Shown: in pieces, positions 34,865 through 45,568 of the stretch
How positions within the stretch are numbered: position 1 is the stretch's first letter
Layout: each line of letters starts with the position of its first letter
Program-made: the position numbers and the translations under genes
Notes under the pieces: model-generated
Database searches by the model: none
Told to the model about the DNA's origin: nothing
What the model saw: the letters and a program-made list of their open reading frames with translations, nothing else
Assembly (NCBI GenBank): GCA_022496205.1
Contig: WTXD01000011.1
Location: 124,001 to 188,000 of the forward strand
Origin: Gloeopeniophorella convolvens
Lineage: Eukaryota; Basidiomycota; Agaricomycetes; Russulales
DNA: 64,000 bases
Direction: 5' to 3'

Positions 34865-37800
34865 ATGGCCAGCTCCAGAGATGCATTGGTGTGTATGCAT
34901 TTGCTGAGGTGCTCGTATGGTTTTCCTCATGATGTTCCCTGGCGATCCTGTCAGTGGGCAGCCGGACATGATGAGACGGTTGAAGTGAATCAGAGAGCCC
35001 TCATTGACAAGGTCTTGGCACGATACTCCGGAGAGTTCACGGGTCAGTCTCGCCTTGAAAGTGTCTGAGGCAGGGGTTCCGGGCATGACATTGGTGGAAT
35101 ACAGTGTTCCGTGAGCTTTTGCAGAATTCCGATGATGCAGGGGCACGCTCAGTCGAGATCCATTTCGAAACTGAGGCGTACTTAAATCGCCAAAAGCCGA
35201 GCGACAATCACTCAGATGGCCCTGCCGAGCGAGAGGAACTTCCAAATCTGAAAACCGCAGTGGTGCGTAAGCGTTTCAATCACTGGGAGGTATCTGCGGC
35301 TCATCTTCTGCCTGGGGTAGGTTCATCAATGGACGTTCAAGAACAACGGCATTAAGTTCAGGGATGAGGATTGGAATCGGCTTAAGAAGATTGGTAAGTG
35401 CGCACATTTGCAAGCCGTTGCCGTCACCTTCACGCGATATCGTAGCCGAGGGCAATCCTGACGAAGAGAAGATCGGAGCATTCGGCGTAGGTGGGTGCAA
35501 GGTTTCACCCATGCGTAAGATTCTGGACACGAGGTGCCTATAGGCTTCTACAGCTTGTTCTCGGTGACCGAAGAGCCATGGGTTGCTTCAGGAGGTATGT
35601 CGACGCCCGTCATCCAAGTATCACGGCGAACTCAAGGACCTACCAGGGCGGTGGATGAATTTCTACTGGAAGGGCGGGAAAGACCAAGTAGCTCTTCAGA
35701 ATATCGTCCGGAAATGGGGTGCTAACCTATCACACCCAGCTCTATGCGCGGCGTGGCGCTCTGACAGCTTCGGAGGACAAAACCGAAGACCCATGGACCA
35801 CGTTCCAAATGACGCTCAGGGAGCCCGGTCCTATACCCGCTGCCTTCGACTTCACGCGATTTTTGGTCTCTTCGATCACATTCATGGCCCACTTATCTGA
35901 GGTTAGCGTGTTCTTTGATGACAAGCGGCTGGTCCGGTTGTCCAAGGACGGGGGTGTAGCAAAAGATGTTCCGATGCTAAGAGGCCTCAAGAGCACAAGC
36001 CCTGAGCGCACCATGACAGTCAGATCGATTCAGTCTGCACGTGAGTCACATATACTGGCTTGTACAAGTTCTTTCTGTAACGTTTCCCTGTCAGCTCTAC
36101 ACATCGAAGCGGAGGTGGTGAGATGGGTGTACACTGTTGGCTCAGAGAAGCCTGCAACCATTTCTATTCCTGAGTCCGCTAGGGTGGTGTCCCACCGAAC
36201 CAGCAAATTTTTCTCATCTCTCTTTTCCGGACTTGGTGGTGCATCGACCCCGCAAAGAGTGGCAACACCAGTACTACCCCCTCCAAAAGAGGAAATAGAC
36301 CTGCTCGAGGCGCATACATCCGGCGTCGTACTGTCGATTTTTTCTGCGCATGTGGATGTCAGGCTCGACAGGAAGATGACGGCGGAACTCCTGCGCTCAA
36401 CGAAGAAGAATCCACCTAGCAAATTGCGCTACGAGTTGATCTACGTGAGTGCCACCGTCCAATGTTCGGTATCAGAACTTTATAGTCGCGCAGACGGGCA
36501 AGGATGAGTATGATGCGAGTGTGAAGGAGGAACAGAAAGCAGCATACGCTACCGGCAGCGTCTTTCAGGGGCTTCGGGCTGATCTCGAAGGGTTCGTCGT
36601 GCTGTGCGCCTTACCGCTAACGTCTTCTCACTTCTTTATATAGAGCGGGCTCTGCTCGCGTATTCATCGTACGCGCTTTCTGTGTTCGCATTGCCAGAGA
36701 AACAACGTTTTGCAGGGCCATTCAACAGGACAGACAACTGGTATTGGAGGTCACATGGCTACACGATTCATCCCGACGGTGGAGCGCGAATCTATTGACT
36801 TGGTGTAAGTGTCACCCCTGCACAGCTCCTGCACAAACACTGAACTGAAGCCCTTTTAAGTGATAGAAACGTGGCTGGTCAGCTAGCTTCATGTTCGGTT
36901 CGTGCTCATGCTGATTTTTCACTGCAGTTTGGAACAAGGAGCTCCTCTATGTCGGAGGTTTCCTCGCGCGCTCAGCCTACGAACTTGAATTGGCGGCCAT
37001 CAAGAAAATGTGGGATGGTGCATCCGCTACGCAGGGCCCCGGAGGCCTTCCCGATGACGAAATTCAGGCGTGGCTGCAAGGACGAGCACTCCATGCACTC
37101 AAGTTCTTTACATTCCACCCTTCGACACCATCGTCTGTGGTCTCGGATCTGATGAGAGACGCGTTCTTTGTATGCGCACCTGGCCAATTCCCGATCATCT
37201 CGTCGGAAGGGGTGATGAACGCCAACCTCGTCCATATCCCTGGTCCAGAATTTTCCGGGTTCCTCAAGCGTCTACCAGTGATCCCCGAGAATATCGTCAA
37301 TGGTGCAGAGAACATGATCACCACCCTCCGCGCTCGGGGAATGATCAAGGATATCACGTTTGTGGATGTACTCCGTGAACTCCGCTCGAGGCCACTCACC
37401 GAAGAAGAGACGGTCGCATGCCTCAAATGGTGGGTTGGAGTCGCTAAGCAAGGGAACAATCCCAGCCTCCCTCAAGGCAGATCCCAGCTACTGGATGCAA
37501 TCATCGTGACAATTACGGGACCTACGGAGAGAATCATGAAACTATCGGACGTCCAGACCTACCTAAACTTAAGAAGCGGTGGGGCAATCATTCCGACGGA
37601 CGGGCCTCTTCCTGGCTCTCTGCTCCCTTCCAACATAAGCAGGTTCTTTGATCCAGACGTTCTGACGTCCACGTTCCCTTGGAAGCCGCTGACAGTCGTG
37701 GACTGGCTCGGATACGTCACCGACTCCGCGGTGGCTTCTGCGAACGCCGAATTTGACATCACGCTCTCCGCATCTTGGGCTGAACGCGTCCTCAGCGTTC

Positions 37801-40800
37801 TCGCTCGAGGATGGCCCTCAATGTCGAAGGCCGCGCAGGAGGATGTCGTCAGGATTCTCAAACCAAAATCTTGCGTACCTACGTCCGCGGGTCTCAAGCT
37901 TCCGGACCAAGCATACTTTTCCAGCGTCAATCTCTTCCGCGATCTCCCCATCGTGACCATGCCGTCCGGGGCCATGGTCAAAGGTGCTCTGGAGAAGGTG
38001 TTACAATCTCTTGGCGTGCGCAAACACGTGGAATTGCAAATCGTCTTTGACAGGTACGCCCTACTTTCTTCTGCAGATCAGTTCGATAATGTGTACTTGC
38101 AGGATGATCAAAACGGGAGATTGGACCATCTTCGACCTTGTCAAGTACTTGGTATCCGTCCAGTCGACATTGGCTGCCCAAGAGCTTGAGCGACTGAAAC
38201 ATACCTCTGCGTTTCCAAAGGAAGACACAGGTGAAAAACAATCACCCGCTGCGAATGGTCGGAAGATTCAGCGATACAAGGCCATGGACCTCTATGAACC
38301 AGTCGATATCTTCCGTGAACTCGGGTTGCCTGTGATCGACTGGGGTACTGACAATCGATGGAAGCCGTCGTCGGATGAAGGTGAGTTCTCATTGATGGGG
38401 TAGAATGGCTGAACTCACAAGTTGGCAGCTAAGTTCTTGTTTTCGATGGGCCTCAGGCGTGCACCTCCGTTGGCCGATCTCCTTCGAATCGCTTCCTCGA
38501 ATAACACAACCGTACAGAAGAAGGCATTAGACTTCTTCTTGGATAATTACACATCCAAATATTCCGACTACGACCCTGTCAACTTCCATGACGTTGCATT
38601 CGTTCCTGCTCTACGTGGTTCAGAGAAGGTCTTGGCGCGACCACTGGAAGTAAGTACTCTTTGTCTCCGCATAGGAGTCCTTCGGTGACGTGATCGGATA
38701 GGTGTATTCTAGCCCCGACTGGGCAGCCCTAGGTTTCGCTGTGGTGGATCCGCAACTTCGTGAAGGATCAGCGATCAAGCTGAAGCTCAGCGGCCATCCG
38801 CCGACCGCCAGACTGGTGACATTACTAGAGAGATCGCCACCCGAGAACGAGGGTGTAGCTCGTCAATGGTTCGAGGTCTTGTCGGGCCGCGTCCCAGGTG
38901 AGCACTTTGGATTTGCTCGCTCTGCATCTAATCTCACGCTGGCCGGAAGAGTTCACCCCCGCTGAACTGCGGAAGCTCTCTGAGACACCATTCGTTCCCA
39001 CGAGGTCTATGGGAGACAAGAGTGTACTGCGTAGATTGCCACCCAAGCAGTGTTACTTCTCGGGCGTAGGTGGAGCCGAGCTTCATTCGAAATTTTTCGT
39101 CTTTGTCGACTTTGGCGCTCGTGCGAATGCTTTCCTGGCAGCCTGCGGGACCAAGCAAGAGCCATCTGTGGAAGAAATTGCTCAAATCCTGCTAACAGAC
39201 CCGCGGCAATTCTACGAACATGCAAACGGACGCGAGAGGTGAGTGAAATTTTGGCTTTTGGACCAGCTCACGACTGACCGGAAAATCCTACAGCTATCTG
39301 TTTGAACTTCGCAACCTCGCAGTCAATAGACGGCTCCTTACACAAGGAACCATCATCCGCATGAAGCGCTCGAATATACTTCTCGGATCGCGGCGCGTGA
39401 AGAAGAGTGGTGGAAAAGCCTCGAGCGAAGGAGACGAAGAAGATTGGGATTACCAAGATGACCTACTCCAACCCAATCGAGTCGTCATTGCGGACGATAC
39501 CAACTCGTACCAGCTTTTCGGTGACCGCATTTTCTGTGCTCCCCAGGAGGATATTCTTGAAGGTGCCTACCTAACTTGAAGTAACCGGCTCTTGCTTATA
39601 CTTTTGTCAGAATTCTACCTCTTCCTGGGGTCTCCACGCCTGAGTGCCCTGGTCAGAGAAGACTACCGGCCGACAGCTGAAATCCCCACATCGAAAGCTG
39701 GCGCCGAAGTCCGACACCTGGTCCTGGAGCGACTCCCGCTCTTCCTTCACGAACACTCCCAGTCCCGGACCAAGGTTTCGTTTGGCTGGCTCAATGAAGA
39801 AAAGAACTTCATCGTGAAGGTATTCGGAAAACTCCTCGTCACCAAGTCCTTGCAGCATGTAGATGCCCGCTATTCTGAAGGACAAGAGGCGTCTGCTGTT
39901 GCCAAGCGAGATGGCAAAGGGCCGATTGAACTTTGGCTGGCAGGCAACACGCAAGTTGACATGTATGAGTGCGTGTGCTCGTTACCGAAATTATGCACGT
40001 TGCGGAGAACTAACACCTCTTAGGGTTGCGACCTCGTTATGTCGTCACCTCTTCGAGTCACCCAAAGTCAACGATGCACTTTTGTTTATGACTATCCTCT
40101 CAACAGATCTGAAGGCCCTCAAGCGGAGAGGATATAATGGTAAGTAAACATCTCCGCCCTGTTGTGCCCCTTGCAATCAATCTCTCGTGAACAGTCGACA
40201 GGATCTTGCGGCAGCAAAAGGCCGAGCGCGATGCTGCGGAGAAGGTGGTTAGGGAGACTAGGACTCTGGCGCTGGCTTCAGACACCCAGAAGACGGCGCA
40301 AGGTACCTCGACGAAGGCCCCGCCTGCGATTGCGCCGATCTCAGCCTCGGAGAGAGCACCCTCTCCTCCTGCAGCGAACACTGGCCTGGAGGAACTACTG
40401 AAGCGGCCAACCTCGGCTATCCAGGACATCCGACGTTTCGGGAGAAATTTGTTGTCAAGGAACGGCGACGCATCTTCGCCGCAGGCACGGCCGACATCTC
40501 CATCCAATGAAGGAACACTGCAGCCATTAGGTGGGCCCTCTAGAGGCCATCTCCGCCCGCCAGAAACGGGCCCCGCCGTCACGCCGCTCAGCAGCATCGG
40601 TGCGTACAATGGATGGTTCATGCACCTTCCTCTTCTCAAATCCACACCATTTAGCCAACAATGTCGACAAGGCCATCAAGGCCTGTGGACCTGAGGGGCA
40701 GAACCTCATTAAAAATCGTGAGCAAATGCAGATAGTAAAGGAGTCTCTGGATGAGGGGTACTGCGACGTGTCCGGTCGGTCCGGAGACTTGCAATATGTT

Positions 40801-41440
40801 GGTTCGTGTGTCCCCAGACAAGGCAGCGACTTTGAAGTGCTAACCATCATCGGCCTCATAGGTAGTATGGGTGGTGTGAAGGTCTATGCGGCGCAAGGTG
40901 CGATCTTTCTCCCCGTGACCGTGCATCAGTCTGAATCTGAGACCCTGGTCCGTAATCTGTAGACATCCAGAACCCGCAGACCCTAATCGAACGCAAACAT
41001 GACATGCTTGCCCGATTCCTTCACGTTCTCCTCCCCTTGGTCACACTCTACAAACTCCCGCAACAGAGCCTACATATCTTCATCGATGACCAGGGCCCGC
41101 TCATTGCTTTCAATCGTGGAGGAAGCCTGTTCATGAACCTGCGGTTCTTCGAGGCCTGGCGTATGTCCTCCCGCTTCTGCCATCCATCCCCACTCTGACC
41201 CAGGCACAACAGATGACCAAGATGTTCAACGGGGCGATTTCTCAAAAGCTTACATTTCTTGGTACGTCAAACGACGCCCTCGATTAGCGCTCCTCATGAT
41301 TGCACTACAGGTACTTTACGTTTGCTCATGAGATCGCTCATAACATCGTCCACCCACACAACTCCGAGCATGAGTTCCACTTCTCTGCTATCTGCGAACA
41401 ACATCTGGTGGCGTTGGGCCAACTGCTTGCCCGCCCATGA
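34865..41440 (+). CDS. giant HSP90/sacsin-type ATPase-domain protein (DUF3684 family) with C-terminal HEXXH
   Basis: 27 exons, every junction frame-consistent, give 1,728 residues; first exons 34865-34888, 34955-35042, 35105-35262, largest exon 36928-38053, last exon 41311-41440. The N-terminal GHKL ATPase module shows the N-box FRELLQNSDDAGARSVEIHF (residues about 39-58), a degenerate G1 region (WTFKNNGIKFRDEDWNRL) and G2 IGAFGVGFYSLFSVTEEP. This is followed by the RWMNFYWKGGKDQLYARRG block typical of the fungal DUF3684 group. A long alpha/beta middle has no domain I can name, and a Ser/Pro-rich linker lies around 40300-40560. The last exon encodes YFTFAHEIAHNIVHPHNSEH, a zinc-metallopeptidase-like motif from His1692. 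Function is unknown; ATP-dependent chaperone-like activity is inferred from the fold, and protease activity is only suggested by the motif. Confidence 0.88.
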
Positions 41441-41573
41441 TATCCCTCCGAGATGGATTACGCTACCTGATAGAGTGAATAATTGTACAACCGGACGCAA
41501 AGGACTAGAATTTCTTGGATAGCAGGATAGCAGATAGAGTCATTCTTCAATACCATCGTACACAAACAGTCCT

Positions 41574-43937
41574 CTAACACTCTCCACCGTCCTTCAGAGG
41601 TGAAACCCAAAGTGGCAGCTGGGGCCCCGCGTCCAGTTCGTCCGCAAGGAATGGCTTGGTGACCAGGAAACTCTTGAACTTGAGGGATGACGGTTCAAAG
41701 GCGAGGGAGAAGCGGAACGATCTGACGAGCGTGTAAATGAGAGCTTTCATTCTGCAAGACGAAGTTGATCAGCTCAAGGCGCCCCACCACTGCAGAAGAA
41801 GCCGAACTTACTCTATGACAGAGAAGCGATAGCCGATGCAGGCGCGAGTGCCCCCGGAGAATGAAAGGCTATTACCCCATATTCCGGGGATGTCCTCCAC
41901 TGCAGAGGGGATCTTCTCCCATCGCTCAGGCCTGCAAGTGTCATGAGATGTCAGAGGATTACTCGTCGTTCGGAAAATCGCTGCATCGTACTTGAATTCC
42001 TTAGCGTCGGGTCCCCATATATCTTCCAGACGGTTGATGGCAAGAATAGGCAAGAAAATGGTGTCTCCCTTGGAGATGCTGAAGGGGCCAAATCAGTCTT
42101 ACATAAGAAGCGGCGAGCAGCCATACGAATCAGACGCACTGGATACTATTCTGCCGGACGCCATGCTTGTCCACCCATTCACGTGCTGTGGGGATGACGT
42201 CGTCCTCTGTGGCGACACGAATTGTTCCGCTGACCGGCGAAAACACCCGCATCGTCTCTCGTGTTACAGCGTCCAGATACGGGAGGCTCGAGAGGAACTC
42301 CATCGTGACACCATCGTCCCCGTCATGGTCTGCGCTGGGTGGTGGCTGCGCTGCAAGGAGCTCTGCGCGGAGCTTGTCTTGGACCTCAGGGTACAATGAA
42401 AGAGCATACAAAGCCCAAGTCACGGCCGCGCTGGTTGTCTCGTGCCCTGCGATGAGGAACGTAGGAACCTCTGCATACCCGCATCCACACTAAGCGACCA
42501 AAAGAGGTGTGACGTGCGGAAACATACGTGCAAGGACGTCGAAGTCATTCATCCGTAACTCCTCCTTGAGGTCACCAGCCATGTTCGCCTTCACAAGCAG
42601 ACTGAGTAAGTCCTTTCCTTGTATATCTTTGCGTCCGATTGTGGTTCCTCCGCCTTCGCCGGTAGCTTGCGCCTTGATTTCAGCTTTCTGCTCAGCTAAC
42701 AATTGTTTCCCGATCCGTGACATGGTCTGCTGCGCATTAGCAAGGAGGCGTGTCCGTTCCGTTGGCTACAAAAAATCCAATGAGGGTCAGCCAACGACAA
42801 CCATGTCAATATATTTGAAGGCGCACGATAAGCCTCAACGGCGGGATCAGTGCTTGAAGAGCAGGGAACAAGCGGAAGCCTCTCATGCTGGAAAAGAGTA
42901 TTTTCACGGACTCATTGAGTTCGTTTGGAACATCGTCGGGATTCAGAGCATCAAATGAGTAGTTGAACCCTATCAATCAATGTTTCTCGTAATAATCTCG
43001 AGGTAACGTGGAGAGTACCTGCAAGACCAATAACGTCCAGGGTGGCCTTATTCAACCAAGGGAGGACGTTTATCTTTGATTGCTCCAAAGTACCCGGATC
43101 CGCATTTTGCGAGGCTATATTAGAGAGCCATATGTCCCGGAGCTATGCAAGTATCCATGTTGAAGTACGGTGCAGCACACGAGTCAGCCACTTTACCTGA
43201 TTAGCCTTCTCGACAAAGATAGATGTAAGGGCACGAATTTGGGGTGGGCCAAAAGCAGGACTCTGTGTAGGCTCAGATCACTGGGAGAAAGGCACACGCG
43301 GCAGTTGGACGTGCCATTATACGACGCTAGACGCGAAGGATGAATATGGATGAAAACATGAGACAAAGCCAACTCACCTGTTGCTTATGCTTTTCACCTG
43401 TACGATGTTAACAAAGACGAAACCAGACTACGCTTTACGGACCTTCAACGGAGAGGAGACCTGAAGAGAGGTGTCAGAAGTGGCGATGGTTACACGGCGA
43501 GTCAGCACGGACCATGTCCAAGCAGTTGGCTTAGGTTGAAGCGGGCCATGTCGGGTTTCTGGTAGATGAAGGAATGGGAGAGAATGTGCGACACCGCGCG
43601 CAGGTCCATGGTCACAAGCCTATTATTCTGCTGCGGGATCAGTGACCGCAAACAGCGCGCTTACGGTGGGACCACTGACTCCGAAGAAGGCCTTGTACTT
43701 GAATACGGGACCATACTGCGCATACCACCTCTCCTGGGGGACGGCAGGATCCTCGTTGAAGATCTGTTTGAGATTTCCAAAAATGAGGTTGTCGATAGGA
43801 GGACCTGGAACATTGCGCAAGCTGAGGTGTGGCTTGACTAGCCATCGGTAGAGCGTTCTGAGAACTGGCACGAGGACGACAAGAGCAACTGCTGCTGTAA
43901 CTGTCCGAATGGAACTGGTACTCAGTGTCACGTCCAT
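41574..43937 (-). CDS. cytochrome P450 monooxygenase
   Basis: A multi-exon gene ending TGTTAG at 41574. It has an N-terminal membrane anchor ([20 protein letters not shown]) and a proline hinge [14 protein letters not shown]. The I-helix segment includes [23 protein letters not shown] sequence near 42423, the K-helix ETMR near 42270 ([20 protein letters not shown]), PERW, and the heme loop [17 protein letters not shown] at about 41811-41861, matching FxxGxRxCxG. It would be an ER-anchored heme-thiolate oxygenase using NADPH reductase; family and substrate are not assigned. ATG 43937 is preferred to 43979 because a TATA box lies at 43988-44000 and the upstream ATG would fall at or before the expected transcript start. 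Middle exon joins around 43000-43460 are approximate. Confidence 0.85.
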
Positions 43938-43987
43938 GGCTGCACGAGTTAGGTTTCCGGTGAGTGATAGGGTATTCAACAGGACTC

Positions 43988-44000
43988 TATATATATATAT
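43988..44000 (-). promoter_or_regulatory. TATA box of the P450 gene
   Basis: Alternating tatatatatatat, about 50 bp upstream of the preferred P450 ATG (43937). Confidence 0.5.
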
Positions 44001-44177
44001 CGCCCTGGTAGTGATCCTAGTACCCCATTAGTGGGTAGGTGGGAAGCGCAGACGTGGCCTCACGGCGATTGAAGCCGCAGCCTGGGCCGCAGCAGCTTGG
44101 TCCGTCGGATCCAGGAGACAATATCTCACGTAAGTCCGACGGTAGCTTACGCCAGCTTCCTCTCACGTGCTCGAGAT

Positions 44178-44197
44178 CTCACGAGACCTCACGAGAC
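44178..44197. repeat. tandem 10-bp repeat upstream of the proteasome gene
   Basis: ctcacgagac occurs twice without a gap, ending 62 bp before the proteasome subunit ATG; a possible regulatory duplication or chance. Confidence 0.6.
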
Positions 44198-44259
44198 GGC
44201 CTTGACTGCAAGTGACGCGTCGTCTGCACGCAACTCGAGTCTACACCATCTAACACAAC

Positions 44260-45027
44260 ATGGAGTGCTCGTTCGCGCTCACCGGAAAGGACTATGTCCT
44301 CGTCGCCGCGGACACCACCTCTGCTCGCTCAATCGTGAAAATGAAAGTCGATGAGGACAAGATCAAGACGCTTAGCCCTCATCTCCTCATGGCCTATTCT
44401 GGAGAGTCCGGTGAGTACTCTCTCTCTGGACAAAGATCTCGCTCCTCCAACTCATCCGCTCTTCCAGGTGATACCATCCAGTTTGCGGAATACATAGAGC
44501 GAAACCTTAGGCTATACCACATTCGCAACCTGTACCCTCTCCGGCCACAGTCCGCGGCGTCATGGATCCGTCGGTCAATAGCCGAATCGCTTCGCTCACG
44601 TTCACCTTACACCGTCAACATGCTTGTCGGTGGGTTCGACACGGCAGAGGAGACACCGCATCTCTATTGGATCGATTACCTTGGCACCATGGCCACGGTG
44701 CCGTTCGCCGCTCATGGCTATGGCAGCTACTTCGCTCTGGGCTTGCTAGACCGGTACGTGGAACATTCCCCCGATCTTCCTCCTCGTGCGAAGGGTCGGC
44801 TTTGCCTCTGTGAATAGAGGAGTACACCTGTTGGCCCCGCGTATCTCTTCCACAGATTATTGAACGTTGCCACCCATAGATACCATAACCCTGACGGCAC
44901 GCTAGAGGAAGGCCTGGAAACTCTTCGTCGTGCAATCAACGAGACTGCACAACGCTTGATAGTGGCACCGGGGAACTATGTTGTGAAGGTGGTAGACAAG
45001 GATGGTGTCCGAGAAGTCAAGCTGTAA
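44260..45027 (+). CDS. PRE1: 20S proteasome subunit beta type-2/4 (Pre1)
   Basis: Exons 44260-44410, 44468-44753 and 44880-45027; 194 residues, the family length. It starts MECSFALTGKDYVLVAADTT, with ARSIVKMKVDEDKIKTLSPH, FAEYIERNLRLYHIRN, YTVNMLVGGFD, LYWIDYLGTMATVPFAAHGY and DGTLEEGLETLRRAINETAQ. It lacks the N-terminal catalytic threonine and propeptide, as expected for this inactive beta subunit. It is a structural part of the beta ring of the 20S core particle. The second intron is 126 nt, unusually long for this window. Confidence 0.94.
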
Positions 45028-45361
45028 TGTATTTTTTGACCGTTGATTCAAATGTGTTCCATGATTCCGGCCCCGTTAACTTGTCATCTCGACCTCCAAT
45101 TGACTTCCGCAAGCAACCTCGGGCACGCCGACGCATCACCGGACCCTACTCATTTTCATTGGCTCGCGTTAGTGGGAGCAAGTGGGAGCCCGGCGAGCGT
45201 GCGATTGGTTCTGTGACTAGTAACCCTTGTTAGAACCGTTAGAAACCCGCTTTGTCTTACATATCAGCGTCGTGAAAGCAGAAATAACATAACAGAAGCC
45301 CAGGGTGAACGAAAGTGTAGCATATTGCATGCTGCAGGTAGCCAAAAAAGAGAAGGATATG
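45028..45361. other. intergenic between PRE1 and tRNA-Pro
   Basis: 334 bp without a gene. Contains a short direct repeat gtgggagc at 45173-45180 and 45183-45190. A run of T expected for Pol III termination lies 3' of the tRNA on the minus strand (cttttttgg near 45340-45348). Confidence 0.5.
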
Positions 45362-45451
45362 GGCCCAACTGGGGTTCGAACCCAGGACCGCTCGCAAGTG
45401 TCCGGCCGAAGCCAACCCAAAGCGAGCATCGTACCACTAGACCATTGGGCC
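45362..45451 (-). tRNA. tRNA-Pro (anticodon UGG) with a 19-nt intron
   Basis: On the minus strand the acceptor stem GGCCCAA (45451-45445) pairs with TTGGGCC (45368-45362). The D-arm region is GTCTAGTGGTAC, the anticodon stem CTCGC/GCGAG encloses loop TTTGGGT with anticodon TGG, and the T arm is CTGGG-TTCGAAC-CCCAG. An intron of about 19 nt lies in the 3' part of the anticodon loop (about 45397-45415) and can fold through ggc-ttcg-gcc. A short T run follows the 3' end. Reads CCA and wobble Pro codons. Confidence 0.92.
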
Positions 45452-45568
45452 ACGGATTGATGGTATTTCTGTATCGTTATAAGCGCGCACGCGTCGAATG
45501 AGAGTGCAAGCGCCCCGGCTGAGCTGCGGCCGCCCCGACGTGAGGCCTCGGACGACCGTCACCCGTCC

